In this document: piece by piece, positions 1 to 11,332 of the stretch | Layout of the letters: each line of letters starts with the position of its first letter | How positions within the stretch are numbered: position 1 is the first letter of the stretch | Assembly (NCBI GenBank): GCA_031761405.1 | Contig: JASEVX010000005.1 | Location: 31,235,127-31,299,126, forward strand | DNA from: Serripes groenlandicus | Taxonomy: Eukaryota; Mollusca; Bivalvia; Cardiida; Cardiidae | Length of the DNA: 64,000 bases | Direction: 5' to 3' | The notes under the pieces: generated by a model | The model's database searches: none | Seen by the model: the letters and a program-made list of their open reading frames with translations, nothing else | What the model was told of the DNA's origin: nothing | Program-made: the position numbers and the translations under genes

Positions 1-241
1 GCAGGGCTATTTTGCACTATATGGCTATAGTGAAAACTTAAAAAATCTTCTCCTCCAAAAGTGTCTGGCCGATTTTCAAATAATTTTGTAGAAATGTTCC
101 TAGGGTGACCCTCTATCAGATTCCTTCAAGCCAAGTTGATTGGTCGGAAACTATGGCTGCCATGGGGCGGGGCTTATATAGGTAAAGTGAAAAAAAATAA
201 ATCAGGTGAGCGATTCCAGGGCCATCATGGCCCTCTTGTTT
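1..241 (+). mobile_element. 3' end of AGCTCACC-type hairpin-ended element
   Basis: The window opens inside the last internal unit of the element family seen complete at 45,921-47,339. It shares the GATTTTCAAATAATTTTG and TGGTCGGAAACTATGGCTGCC stretches and the same 3' end, a short hairpin (GGGCCATCATGGCCC) followed by TCTTGTT. No coding capacity is seen. Confidence 0.8.
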
Positions 242-409
242 AGATTCATTTATAGAGATTTTTTTTCACCCTGGATTTTTTCAAAATTGTTTACTGTATA
301 TATATTTATTGTATGCAGGAAAAGGTTAAGTTTGCAGATTGAAACCTTTCTAGAAACAGGAGGCTTTTCAAGCCCTTGAAAATGTAGTGGAAAAAGGAGA
401 AATTGTTCT

Positions 410-850
410 TATAAAAAATGTTCTCGTCTTCGCTCACATGTGCTCAAGGTGAGCTACTGTGATAAATTTTTGTCTGTTGAGAGTGGTCAATAATTTCTTT
501 AAACAACATCTCCTCCGAAACCACTTGGTCAATTTTGATTAAACTTCACAGGGATGTTCCTTGGGTGGTGTCTTTTTAAAAACATTGAAAACCTTTTTGT
601 CTGAAGGCCTATATTTAAGATATTTGGTGTGTAGCATTGTCTATTGGTCCTCTTACAAGATTGGTCAAATTATGGCCCTGGACTGGTCAAAATTTGAAAG
701 CCCTCCAGTGAGTCACCTGTTTTACATAAAGATATATTGGGAAAATCTTCGAAAATCTTCTTGTTTAAACCCATTGAAAAGAACTTGAGCTTAGATAGTT
801 GGTGTGTGTAGCATTGTCTAGTGGTCCTGTACCAAAATAAAAGAAGAATA
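410..850 (+). mobile_element. Degenerate AGCTCACC-type element
   Basis: It starts with a decayed version of the family's 5' hairpin (GCTCACATGTGCTCAAGGTGAG) and contains lines such as AAACTTCACAGGGATGTTCCTTGG that recur in the copy at 53,851-55,423. The 3' hairpin is not recognisable. The next 300 bases (851-1150) show nothing identifiable. Confidence 0.5.
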
Positions 851-1194
851 TTATTCAAGCAGAGATGGCAAAATAGCAACATGTAATAATTCTGAATTAC
901 CAACATCAACCATGTTTGAATATTTTGATGAGGCTTGTTACAGAGCTGAATTTCTGCACTGAGTTCTAAAGTTACTGGTTTTATGAGGCACACAAGGCAA
1001 ATAGAAATCTTATATTAACTTCTCGGAGTTTGTGATTGACTTTTATTTTTTGGCTGCTGAATGGAATGATGCTCACAGGAGTTTTATGACCACCAATATG
1101 TGCCCTGCTAATGCTTTTATAAGAATCTATTATACACAACACAATAGAATAAGCTAGTGTGAAGGGACAGATGGAGATTTGTTGTGCCTTTGAC

Positions 1195-1272
1195 AAAATA
1201 GATTTCTCCTTTTGCCACAATGTTTTCAAAAGTCGTCTGCTGCAGATTTGTTGTCTTTAGGAAAGGGTTAAT
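1195..1272. mobile_element. TTAA-MITE, 3' half
   Basis: Contains the central CTCCTTTTGCCACAATG line, the CGTCTGCTGCAGA box and the GGAAAGGG terminus followed by TTAA. The 5' half is not seen. Confidence 0.65.
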
Positions 1273-1572
1273 TTCTGTGTCACAAAGCGTCTTATTTGTG
1301 TGAAAGGGTTAAGCCTATTTTGAGCAGTTCAGAGAATAGGAATATGTTTGATAGGTCGGTGGTCTAAACACAGGCACAGAGATTATGTTCAGGCCTCTAA
1401 ATATTCTAAATGTCAGGTCAAAAGTATGTGCTTGACTAGATACAATGAACCATCTGCCAGCATATGCAGTCATATTTCCAGGAAGCACTTGATATTGATT
1501 GTGATCATCGATGTTATGGATCTTGCTTTTTAGCCTAGTAAGTAATAGTGAAGGCATCTGCTTGAAGGCCAG

Positions 1573-3255
1573 AAGGTTCAAGGTTCCAAGTCAGTAACTG
1601 GTGAGCCTCTTGCTATTTGCATCATGGTTCCAAGCCAGTAACTCAGGTGAGCTTCTGGCTATTTGCAACATGGTTCCAAGCCAGTAACTGGTGAGCCTCT
1701 TGCTATTTGCATCATGGTTCCAAGTCTGTAACTGGTGAGCTTCTTGCTATTTACATCATGGTTCCAAGCCAGTTACTGGTGAGCCTCTTGCTATTTGCAT
1801 CATGGTTCCAAGTCTGTATCTGGTGAGCTTCTTGCTATTTACATCATGGTTCCAAGCCAGTTACTGGTGAGCCTCTTGCTATTTGCATCATGGTTCCAAG
1901 TCAGTAACTGGTGAGCCTCTTGCTATTGGCATCATGGTTCCAAGCCAGTAACTGGTGAGGCTCTTGCTATTTGCATCATGGTTCCAAACCAGTAACTGGT
2001 GAGCCTCTTGCTATTTGCATCATGGTTCCAAGCCAGTAACTGGTGAGCTTCTTGCTATTTGCATGATGGTTCCAAGCCAGTAACTGGTGAGCCTCTTGCT
2101 ATTTACATCATGGTTCCAAGCCAGTAACTTGTGAGCTTTTTGCTATTTTCATCATGGTTCCAAGCTAGTAACTGGTGAGCTTCTGGCTATTTACAACATG
2201 GTTCCAAACCAGTAACTGGTGAGCCTCTTGCTATTTGCATCATGGTTCCAAACCAGTAACTGGTGAGCCTTTAGCTATTTGCATCATGGTTCCAAGCTAG
2301 TAACTGGTGAGCTTCTGGCTATTTACAACATGGTTCCAAGCCAGTAACTGGTGAGCCTCTTGCTATTGGCATCATGGTTCCAAGCCAGTAACTGGTGAGC
2401 CTCTTGCTATTTGCATCATGGTTCCAAACCAGTAACTGGTGAGCTTCTTGCTATTTGCATCATGGGTCCAAGCCAGTAACTGGTGAGCCTCTTGCTATTT
2501 ACATCATGGTTCCAAGCCAGTAACTCAGGTGAGCCTCTTGCTATTTGCATCATGGTTCCAAGTCAGTAACTGGTGAGCCTCTTGCTATTTACATCATGGT
2601 TCCAAACCAGTAACTCAGGTGAGCCTCTTGCTATTTGCATCATGGTTCCAAGTCAGTAACTGGTGAGCCTCTTGCTATTTACATCATGGTTCCAAACCAG
2701 TAACTCAGGTGAGCCTCTTGCTATTTGCATCATGGTTCCAAGCCAGTAACTGGTGAGCCTCTTGCTATTTACATCATGGTTCCAAACCAGTAACTCAGGT
2801 GAGCCTCTTGCTATTTGCATCATGGTTCCAAGTCAGTAACTGGTGAGCCTCTTGCTATTTGCATCATGGTTCCAAGTCAGTAACTGGTGAGCCTCTTGCT
2901 ATTTGCATCATGGTTCCAAGCCAGTAACTGGTGAGCTTCTTGCTATTTGCATGATGGTTCCAAGCCAGTAACTGGTGAGCCTCTTGCTATTTACATCATG
3001 GTTCCAAGCCAGTAACTTGTGAGCTTTTTGCTATTTTCATCATGGTTCCAAGCTAGTAACTGGTGAGCTTCTGGCTATTTACAACATGGTTCCAAACCAG
3101 TAACTGGTGAGCCTCTTGCTATTTGCATCATGGTTCCAAGCCAGTAACTGGTGAGCCTCTTGCTATTTGCATCATGGTTCCAAACCAGTAACTGGTGTGC
3201 ATCATGGTTTCAAGCCAGTTACTGGTGAGCCTCTTGCTATTTTCATCATGGTACA
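1573..3255. repeat. 44-bp satellite array, about 38 units
   Basis: Head-to-tail units of about 44 bp (core GGTTCCAAGCCAGTAACTGG then TGAGCCTCTTGCTATTTGCATCAT) run for 1.7 kb. Some units are 47 bp through a CAG insertion (AACTCAGGTGAG). Between about 2,480 and 2,860 the 44- and 47-bp forms alternate, giving a dimeric higher-order repeat near 91 bp. A block with the rare variant GCATGATGG starts at 2,061 and again at 2,949, so a stretch of about 200 bp was copied 888 bp away. The array is closed by stops in most frames and is not coding. Confidence 0.95.
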
Positions 3256-3449
3256 ACATGTTTTCCTGCCTATAGTGCCAGGTAAAAAGGTTTTCTGAGG
3301 TAGTAAAACAGGTTCATGACAAAAGTGCCTCATAAGTAAGATTAATGACTGGCCTTTTGAAAAAGGGTGACGCCTATAATATACATACTGTTAACGATGC
3401 TATTAAATCAACTGAAGCATCTGAATTATACAATAGAAAAATATATTAG

Positions 3450-3695
3450 CCGTCCCTCAAGAAAACCAACATTATGGCCTCTGTGTAATGTATCAACCCA
3501 GATCAGTCTGCACAGACTGATCTGGGCAGACACATTCCGTCTCAGGGGGATAGAGGTATAGAGAAATGATTCCTGAAACAGAAAATCAAAATCAAAATCA
3601 AGTCAGTCCGGGTCAGCCTGCGAGGCATGCTTAGACTAATCCGGGTCGATACTTTACGCATAGATCATAATCTTGGGTTTTCTCGCGGAAAGGCT
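3450..3695. mobile_element. Foldback element, AAGAAAACCAACAT family
   Basis: Begins near TCAAGAAAACCAACATTATGG and ends near GGGTTTTCTCGCGGAAAGGCTCAT, roughly inverted. Contains an almost perfect 30-bp palindrome at 3,497-3,526 (arms of 14 around CA). The same family recurs in duplicate at 33,120-33,600. No transposase is seen. Confidence 0.65.
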
Positions 3696-4155
3696 CATAG
3701 TGCAACTGCATCTGGATCATACCAATTCCATTCCATTTTTTGGAGCTTGATGTATTTGCAGTTGAATGCAGTAAATATTTCTCCAAGACTTGGCATCCAG
3801 TTATTGAAGGAAATAGATGATTGCCAACTAAAGACTTAATGGAATACAGCTGAGGCAATATATGTCGAGCATGATGTTTCATTTACTTTGAAATCCGTCC
3901 TTCAGGAACTTGACCTTTCTGCAGGTTTGATAATTAATGCACCGGAGTACACCGTAATTATTACACTCACCTTGTGAATGATGGCGGTGCAGTATTCAGT
4001 GCTTGTAGATAAAGGAACCATTATGGTTGGGTTGGTTCAGTTGCAACTGGTAAAGGTTTTCTCCCAAGTTAAAATGTATATACTTAATATCTCTTGTAGA
4101 TATTTTACCCGATATATTTCCATCCAATGTGCTAAGCATAGAATTTGAATGCATG
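3696..4155. other. No recognisable feature
   Basis: AT-rich sequence with short frames on both strands but no domain, repeat or boundary that I recognise. Confidence 0.5.
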
Positions 4156-4160
4156 TTAAT

Positions 4161-4372
4161 AACCCTTTTCCCACATACAACAGTTCTGTAGCAGACGACT
4201 TTGAAAACATAGTGACAAAAAACCTGAAAAATAGCTTAATTGTTAAATAAAGTTGAAAACATTGTTGCTAAAGGAGAAATTGCTCATCAAGAGCAATTTC
4301 ACCTTTGGCAACAATGTTTTCAAAAGTTGTCTGGTGCTATTGCTTCAAAATGCGTCTGTAGGTGGGATAGGG
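4161..4372. mobile_element. TTAA-MITE, CACATA subtype, diverged
   Basis: Starts CCCTTTTCCCACATACAACA, has a central hairpin GAAATTGCTC/GAGCAATTTC, and ends GGGATAGGG followed by TTAA (4,373-4,376). The left flank TTAATAA is a degraded TTAA. This older subtype has CACATA after the terminal CCC block where the younger copies have CTCATA. Confidence 0.8.
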
Positions 4373-4942
4373 TTAATAGTAGCATTGGTATTGTACTGAA
4401 TATTTGTCACATTCGGATGATGCTGGATTCTTATCTATATGTATATTGATTTGTGTAAGGGACATTCAGTTATTTAAACGCTTGTTATAATTTTTGCATC
4501 TTTAATGAATACCAAAATGGCATAAATTATTAAGGGCAGTTTTCAGGATTGTTGTTTCTATAAGAGGCCGTCTTACCCTAAAAATCCTTGATGTGCAGAG
4601 ATATTTAGTGCCATGAAAATAGGGAAAACAATACCAATACTGCTATTGAATGGTTTTTTAAGCCTTTCTCATATGCATTTTGACCCATCAGCAGACGCCT
4701 TTTGAAATCCGTTATGACTCACATGAAATTTCGATTCAATGATTATTATGTCTCCCCCATACATGGGGGTGACATATTGTTTTTGCTTGTTCTGTCCGTC
4801 CTTCCGTCCTTCCGTCTGTCACACTTGTTTCCGCTCAATAACTGAAGAACGCTTGGGTGGAGGAATTTCATACTTGGTATGCAGGTTGGTCATGACCAGT
4901 AGCTGACCCCTATTGATTTTGAGGTCAGTACGTCTAAAATCA

Positions 4943-4957
4943 AGGTCACAGTGACCT
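4943..4957. promoter_or_regulatory. Palindromic nuclear-receptor half-site pair (ERE-like)
   Basis: AGGTCACAGTGACCT is an inverted pair of AGGTCA with a 3-bp spacer, the consensus layout bound by estrogen-receptor-type nuclear receptors. It lies in a tandem unit of a mobile element, so presence is certain and function unknown. Confidence 0.45.
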
Positions 4958-5237
4958 TGAGCTGTAAGGTCACAGTGACGATGAGCTGAAAATATGTTTT
5001 TGCTTGGGTCCAGGAACTTCATACTTGGTGTGCAGATTGGTCACTACCAGCAAATGACCTCTATTGATTTTGAGATCACTAGGTCAAAGGTCAAGGTCAC
5101 AGTGGTCAAGGTCACGTCCATCATAATTGTTTCCGTTCAATAACTGAAGAACCCTTGGGCGTAGGAACTTCATACTTGGTATGCAGGTTGGTCATGACCA
5201 GTAGATGACCCCTATTGATTTTGATGTAAGAAGGTCA

Positions 5238-5252
5238 AGGTCATGGTGACCT
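5238..5252. promoter_or_regulatory. Palindromic half-site pair, second copy
   Basis: AGGTCATGGTGACCT has the same inverted layout with a different spacer, in the next tandem unit. Function untested. Confidence 0.4.
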
Positions 5253-5384
5253 TGTGAGGTAAAAAATGGTTTCCGCTGAATAACTGAAGAACGCTTGTGC
5301 CGAAGAACTCCTTACTTAGTATGAAGGTTTGCCATGCCCAGTAAAAGACCCCTTTTGATTTTGAGGTCAGTACATCTAAAGTCA

Positions 5385-5399
5385 AGGTCACAGTGACCT
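5385..5399. promoter_or_regulatory. Palindromic half-site pair, third copy
   Basis: AGGTCACAGTGACCT again, identical in core to the 4,943 site, with a further AGGTCACAGTGAC 17 bases downstream. Confidence 0.4.
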
Positions 5400-5859
5400 T
5401 GAGCTGAAAGGTCACAGTGACAATGAGCTGAAAAATTGTTTTCGCTTAATGGCTTTGGCCATGGAACTTAATACTTAGTGTGCAGGTTGGTCACCACCAG
5501 CAGATGACCCCTATTGATTTTGAGGTCACTAGATCAAAGGTCAAGGTCATGGTAACCTTCAGCTGAAAAAATGGTTTCCGCTCAAAAACTAAAGAATGAT
5601 TATGTCGAGGAACTTCATACTTGGTTTCACACGTTGGTCCTAACCAGTAGATGACCCCTATTGATTTTGAGGTCACAATGTCAAAGGTCAAGGTCACATT
5701 AACATTCACCTGAACAAATTGATTTTGACTCCATCATTTCTTTTCGTCCCCATAATAAATATGACCACACAAATGACAAGCGCTTTTTCAAAAAAGCAAT
5801 CTTGAAAAAGCAATCTCTAGTTATACTATAGTTTAAGAGAATTTTCATAATTTTACCTA

Positions 5860-5909
5860 TATGTTTTCAAAGGCATCTGCTGCAGATGTGTTGTATGTGG
5901 GAAAGGGTT
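5860..5909. mobile_element. TTAA-MITE, 3' fragment
   Basis: ATGTTTTCAAAGGCATCTGC followed by the CTGCAGATGTGTTGTATGTG line and GGGAAAGGGTTAA. Only about 50 bp remain. Confidence 0.65.
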
Positions 5910-6176
5910 AACCTCATTTGGGAAAAGGAAGCTGATGCTTTCATGTAAAACAATCAGAACAAGACGAAGAAATAGTGAAGAAAGGTTCAATTTCAGGTAT
6001 GAACAAGGTTCTTCTCATTTGCATGGTGTTTCTATAAGTAAGTACCACTGACGTTAAATACTTATTATTGTCAGTGTTGTTTATGCTCAACAGTCAATAT
6101 ACATTTAGTCAAGAGTTTATAGTCAAAGTATTTACTGAAGCTGTGGCAATGAAAAGATTGTCCTTATGATATATAT

Positions 6177-6394
6177 CCTTTTCCCACATAAAGAGGCTTT
6201 CTGACGCCTTTCTGCAGCAGATGACTTTTGAATACTTTGTGACAAAAGAATAAAAATTGCTCAAAAACGAGTTTGACATAATGTTTTTGACTCTATTCAA
6301 GATGTATGTCTTCATTTATGGAGATTTTCCATATTATTGTTGAGATGTTTTTTAATGCGTCTGCTGCAGAGTTGTGTTGTATATGTGGGAACGG
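6177..6394 (+). mobile_element. TTAA-MITE, diverged
   Basis: Shows the GCTTTCTGACGCC arm, CTGCAGCAGATGAC, GTGACAAAAG and a late GCGTCTGCTGCAGA box. Both termini have lost the flanking TTAA. Confidence 0.65.
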
Positions 6395-6532
6395 AATATA
6401 CCCTCTGTTTTCGTTATTGTCCCGAATATCCATTACAGCAGTGAAGGATTGGTGCAGATCTCAGCATATCCATTCTTGGGCAATACAGCTTTTTAGAGAA
6501 TCAACTGTGAAGATATTAATCATGCGCTTTAA

Positions 6533-6751
6533 CCCTTTCCCTCATAAAGATGCTTTCTGACGCCTCTGCAGCAGACGGCTGTTTGAAAACATTGTGACAA
6601 AAGAAAAAAGTGCTCAAAACAAGCAATTTCTCCTTTTGCCACAATGTTTTCCACTTTTAGTCATAGGTTATCCATTCAATTATAGAGAATTTCTATTTTT
6701 TGACAAAATAATAAAGTCGTCTGCTGCAGAATTGTCGTATGAGTGAAAGGG
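6533..6751 (+). mobile_element. TTAA-MITE, full length
   Basis: CCCTTTCCCTCATAAAGATG to GAAAGGG. The left TTAA (6,529-6,532) is intact and the right one has decayed to TTAT. Orientation is called + when the GACGCTTTCTGACGCC arm is on the left and - when the CGACAATTCTGCAGC arm is on the left. Confidence 0.9.
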
Positions 6752-7003
6752 TTATACTTGGTTGCTGTCTGCTGCAGATACCTAAAAATGCTTATGCAAA
6801 TTGCAAATGGTTAACAACGGAAAGGAGCTATTTGGTTGCCGCGGACCTAATGTGCATAGAAGGGCGATGAAGTGTCATGTCAAATATCCTGTTCTATTCT
6901 CCCGGCTCCATCAAGTCCCCTTACTGCCACATTCCATCTGGAAATCCTACTACAGGCTAATGTCTTCATTAATCTATATATGCTGATTTTCTATGTATTA
7001 TAG

Positions 7004-7188
7004 CCCTTTCCCACATACAGACGCTTTCTGACAGACAAGTTTTGAAAACATAATGAGCAATCGCTCCTTTTGACACATTGTTTTCTACTCTTTTCAATAA
7101 TTATACCTTGATTTATAGAGATCTTTCATGTTTTTGCCTTGATGTTTACAAAGTCGTCTGCTGCACATTTGTTGTACGTGGGAAAGGG
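7004..7188. mobile_element. TTAA-MITE, CACATA subtype
   Basis: CCCTTTCCCACATACAGACG to GTGGGAAAGGG with TTAA at 7,189-7,192; the left flank is ATAG. The central hairpin is partly deleted. Confidence 0.8.
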
Positions 7189-7323
7189 TTAATAAGTCCT
7201 CTGCTTTTAAACATCTGAAGGGAATTATTTATCTTCTCAAACATTATAAAATGCTATTCCAATAAGTATGAATAAGTGGATTGTATGAAAAATAGAAATT
7301 GCTAATGCTCGTATAGCTTATTA

Positions 7324-8427
7324 GTCCCCTACCGGCGTGCCGAAGGGGACTATTAGGTTTGCACTCCGTCCGTCAGTCCATCTGTCAGTCAGTCAGTCAG
7401 TCAGTCAGTCAGTCCGGCAAATTTTTGTCCGGAGCATATCTCCAAAACTGTACTAGCTATGGCTATGAAATTCCATATGTGGATACATCTCATCAATGCG
7501 GAGTGCAGTGCATATGAACCATAACTCTTGCTTCCCTAATTTTTGAGTTATTTCCCTTTCTTTATTTTCATACTTGATTTTTGTCCGGAGCATATCTCCA
7601 AAACTGTACTAGCTATGGTTATGAAATTTCACACATGGATGCATCTCATCAAGGGGGAGTGCAGTGGACATGAACCATAACTCTTGCTTGCCTAATTTTT
7701 GAGTTATTTCCCTTTCTTTATTTTCATACTTGATTTTTGTCCGGAGCATATCTCCATAACCATACTAGCTATGGCTATGAAATTTCACACATGAATACAT
7801 CGTATCAAGGGGGAGTGCAGTGGACATGAACCATAACTCTTGCTTGCCTAATTTTTGAGTTATTTCCCTTTCTTTATTTTCATACTTGATTTTTGTCCGG
7901 AGCATATCTCCAAAACTGTACTAGCAATGGTTATGAAATTTCACACATGGATGCATCTCATCAAGGGGGAGTGCAGTGAACATGAACCATAACTCTTGCT
8001 TGCCTAATTTTTGAGTTATTTCCCTTTCTTTATTTTCATACTTGATTTTTGTCCGGAGCATATCTCCATAACTATACTAGCTATGGCTATGAAATTTCAC
8101 ACATGAATACATCGTATCAAGGGGGAGTGCAGTGGACATGAACCATAACTCTTGCTTGCCTAATTTTTGAGTTATTTCCCTTTATTTTCATACTTGATTT
8201 TTGTCCGGAGCATATCTCCATAACTATACTAGCTATGGCTATGAAATTTCACACATGAATACATCGTATCAAGGGGGAGTGCAGTGCACATGAACCATAA
8301 CTCTTGCTTCCCTAATTTTTGAGTTATTTCCCTTTCTTTATTTTCATACTTTATTGTCTTGATATACCTAAACATTGGGTTGCTATGACAACAGAAACAG
8401 ACTCAAAAGTGCAAACCGGTAGGGGAC
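7324..8427 (+). mobile_element. GTCCCCTACCGG element with six 165-bp tandem units
   Basis: Terminal inverted repeats GTCCCCTACCGG / CCGGTAGGGGAC are flanked by TA on both sides (7,322-7,323 and 8,428-8,429), suggesting a TA target duplication. The 5' end also forms a hairpin (GTCCCCT...AGGGGAC around CGGCGTGCCG). A CAGT/GTCC microsatellite follows, then about six units of 150-165 bp, each with TTTTTGTCCGGAGCATATCT, GGGGGAGTGCAGTG and TTTTTGAGTTATTTCCC. No transposase is encoded. A shorter relative with different units is at 41,419-41,896. Confidence 0.85.
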
Positions 8428-8429
8428 TA

Positions 8430-8964
8430 TGGTATTGCTTGCAATCCTCCAGTTACTTGTTTTCAAAAGTCTGCTGCTGCACAGGCATCAGCCATCTTCT
8501 TGTTATGGGGTTAAACCAACTTACATTAATACCTTAGAAACAGACTTATATATAACATAAAAAATTCAGGGAAGGGTTAGACAGTTTCAGACCCATAATT
8601 AAACAAGCAATCTAAGATGATGAAGGAAATGGAAATAAAAGACATATTCATACAGCTGTCTGCTGCATGAAATTGGACTTTTATTATGGCATAGGTTTTG
8701 TCAGATGAATTTCAGAAAAAACTTAAGATATTACGAGGATTCGTATGGCATCAGTCTTTTGATGGATTATGCAGTCTTGAAATGGGAACATCTCTTACCC
8801 CTGCCTTTCTTTTAGTTAATCCTTCTTTAAAGATGTCTGCTTCAGAGATGTCCCTAGTTGTTTAAATATTGGAAAGGGTAAAGTATTTCATTATGATATC
8901 GCCATCCATATGCAGGCTGTTTTGTCTTAGCTTGGGTTGTTTTGGGTTGTTGCTTTATTAAAGG
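8430..8964. other. No recognisable gene; short MITE-like words
   Basis: Isolated CTGCTGCA words and a GGAAAGGGTA near 8,875 suggest heavily decayed MITE pieces. Nothing else is identifiable. Confidence 0.45.
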
Positions 8965-8968
8965 TTAA

Positions 8969-9194
8969 CCCTTTCGCTCATATAGACGCTTTCTGACGCC
9001 TCTGCAGCAGACGGCTTTTTGAAAACATTATCAGTGACAAAAGAAGAAATTGCACAAAACGTGCAATTTCTCCTTTTGCCACAATGTTTTTCACTTCATG
9101 TCATAGGTTATCCATTCAATTATGGAGATTTTCTATATTTTGACAAAATACGTTTAAAGTCGTCTGCTGCAGGATTGTCGTATGAGGGAAAGGG
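8969..9194 (+). mobile_element. TTAA-MITE, full length
   Basis: Intact TTAA on both sides (8,965-8,968 and 9,195-9,198). One base of the terminal block is changed (CCCTTTCGCTC). The central hairpin has GAAATTGCAC and GTGCAATTTC arms. Confidence 0.93.
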
Positions 9195-9623
9195 TTAAGG
9201 CCACTGGAATACCAACAGGAAAATCATTTACACTTAATAATTAAGCCGGGTTTGACATGTTTTGACTGAATTTGATGGATTGAAATTCCACTTGATGCAT
9301 TATTCTACTTTTTTCACACTCAAAGCATCAATCTGAAGAGTGAGAGACGATTATCAGATTCCCATTTACCAGCCGGGTCATACCATAGACTTTAAATATG
9401 GTAGTAATCAACATCAGACAAAAGTTGAGGAAAATATGATTTTGAGATAGATTACTTAATTCCTTTTCTTTTACTGCTGTTTGGTGCAAAGGCAAAAACA
9501 AATCTGTATCAGGGAGTATCTCGGGTTGGGCTTTATATTAATAAAATAATAAGAATTGTTCATTTTAATGAAACAAATATTATGATGCATTGGAATAAAA
9601 CACAGAAAATCTTTACAAAATGA
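9195..9623. other. Mostly unassigned; SINE D scrap at 9,355-9,420
   Basis: The scrap carries GATTCCCATTTACCAGCCGG and CATACCATAGACTTTAAATA, recurring at 21,140 and 31,560. The rest shows no recognisable feature. Confidence 0.4.
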
Positions 9624-9775
9624 AGTTGTGCCCTTGGGCAAGGCACATTTTCTAGCCTAGTACTAGTTTGTTTACCCAGGGATCATGAATAATTAAAATT
9701 TAATTGCGCGCTAAATGACCTTAGCTGTCGATGCGCCATAAAACAATATACATTCAATTCAAAATGAAGTTAAAT
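9624..9775 (+). mobile_element. SINE C, head-truncated
   Basis: Carries CCCTTGGGCAAGGCACATTT, TAGCCTAGTACTAGTTTG, TTTACCCAGGGATCATGAAT and GCGCGCTAAATGACCTTAGC. It is nearly the same sequence, in opposite orientation, as the bounded insertion at 49,969-50,128. The tRNA-like head is absent. Confidence 0.75.
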
Positions 9776-10383
9776 TTAGATTCCGTCAAGTTGACTTAGC
9801 GCTAAGTAATACTTAATGACTTTAAAGCATTTTACATCATTTTTGTTATCTACTAAAAAAGCCTAAATATTTCCTTTCTTTACAACTATTGTTAGTCAGC
9901 AAGGTAATTCAGTTTATGACAACTAATTCATTAAATAACCATTCATGTTTTACAAAATATTAGGGAAACAAAAATAATGAATTGATATCAAAAATATGTT
10001 GCTAATGCTGGAAAGTATAAACATAGGGGAGGACATTATTCAAATTTATTTAGTAGTTGAGTGAATGAAAGAACCTCTATACACTGTATTTGTATTATTC
10101 ACACTGAGCAGTTAGATTCATAATTATCGGACCCCTCTAGTAAGTGGTTTCCGTGCACCAGTGCTTCTGAAAGGGGAAACATGACACCCAGAAGATTGCC
10201 TGCTGGGATCTTTTCACCACTAAATCCTCATTTTACGATGATTACCTGCACTACTGGATAGTTGTCCTTGTCAGCCAGATAGATGGAGGGTCATACACAG
10301 TGGTTATATTGCAAATAATCATGTTTTCCATTGTGAATTTGAATCCCTAATTTCTGTACATAAAAATGATGCAAGATTATTAG
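9776..10383. other. No recognisable feature
   Basis: About 600 bp of AT-rich DNA without identifiable repeat ends, coding signal or RNA gene. Confidence 0.5.
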
Positions 10384-10609
10384 CCCTTTCCCTCATACGA
10401 CAATTCTGCTGCAGACGACTAAAAATTAAACGTATTTTGTCAAACTATAGAAAATCTCCATAATTGAATGGATAACCTATGACTAAAAGTGGAAAACATT
10501 GTGGCAAATGGAGAAATTGCATGTTTGCGCAATTTCTTCTTTTGTCACTATGTTTTCAAAAAGCCGTCTGCTGCAGAGGCTTTCGAAAGCGTTTATATTA
10601 GGGAAAGGG
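10384..10609 (-). mobile_element. TTAA-MITE, full length
   Basis: CCCTTTCCCTCATACGACAA to TTAGGGAAAGGG with TTAA at 10,610-10,613. The left flank is TTAG, one base from TTAA. Confidence 0.9.
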
Positions 10610-10626
10610 TTAAAATATAATACTTT

Positions 10627-10790
10627 ATCCCTTTCACACATACAACAAATCTGAAGCAGGAGGCAAAGATAGGAAAAATCTATAAATAAAAGTCAAACTT
10701 AAGTGAAAAGAATTGGAAACAGTGGGAGAAATTCCTTGTGCTGTTTTCATAAGTTGTTGTCTGCTGCATATGTGTCAAAATTCGACTATT
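10627..10790. mobile_element. TTAA-MITE, degenerate
   Basis: Begins CCCTTTCACACATACAACAA and has a late TTGTCTGCTGCATATGTGTC, but no closing terminus. From 10,791 to 11,211 nothing is recognised. Confidence 0.5.
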
Positions 10791-11213
10791 TACAAAATCA
10801 AAGAGACGACTGATATTGTGTTATTTACCGGTTATATTATTATTCGGTTGTTTTGGTTTTTCAAAATAATAAATGAGTACACAACCATTGACACAACTAT
10901 TGTCCTAGTTAACCAAATATTTACAGTTTTGAATTGAAAAACTGCTAAAAGAGGAAAGTATTTTTTCTCCCATATTTTCCAATCAACAATTGTGTTGGTT
11001 AAATCTAAATATCTAAACTTACTGTTTGATGAATATTTCATCAGCTACTTTCAGTATAGAATGTAATTGGATTATTTACTTGTTAATTGGTTTAATTCAA
11101 CTTTGAATCAGGCTAGAATCCAATTGAATCCGTTTCAATTGAAGTTTCTTTCTTTTCCATCATACCAGCACCTTCACTTTTACATGTCAGGTACTTGGCT
11201 GTTCAATTGTTTA

Positions 11214-11275
11214 CCCTTTCTCACACACAAGATATCTGCAGCCGACGAATTTGAAAACGTCTAGGCGAAACAAGG
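11214..11275. mobile_element. TTAA-MITE, 5' fragment
   Basis: ACCCTTTCTCACACACAAGA then TCTGCAGCCGACGAATTTGA. Only the first 60 bp of an old copy. Confidence 0.5.
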
Positions 11276-11332
11276 GAAAATAGAAGTTTATAGAATTGTA
11301 AACACTGGCTAAAGTTTTTTCCAGATGCTTAA

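Larger units (their letters stand above)
4740..5830 (+). mobile_element. Hairpin-ended element with GGTCA-rich tandem units
   Basis: Opens with a hairpin at 4,752 (CCCCCATACATGGGGG), then a CTGTCCGTCCTTCCGTC tract. Units of roughly 110-180 bp follow, each with an AACTGAAGAACGCTTGGG-like line, ACTTCATACTTGG, GACCCCTATTGATTTTGA and a cluster of AGGTCA words. It ends near GCAATCTCTAGTTATA at about 5,827, after a small hairpin. No coding frame is supported. The layout matches other families here (7,324; 28,661; 40,347; 45,921; 51,921). Confidence 0.75.

Noticed and set aside
1573..3255. CRISPR array
   Set aside because: Units are direct repeats with no unique spacers; this is a satellite in a eukaryotic genome.
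7380..7420. (CAGT)n microsatellite as an independent feature
   Set aside because: It is the usual simple-repeat tract near the 5' end of the GTCCCCTACCGG element and is described there.
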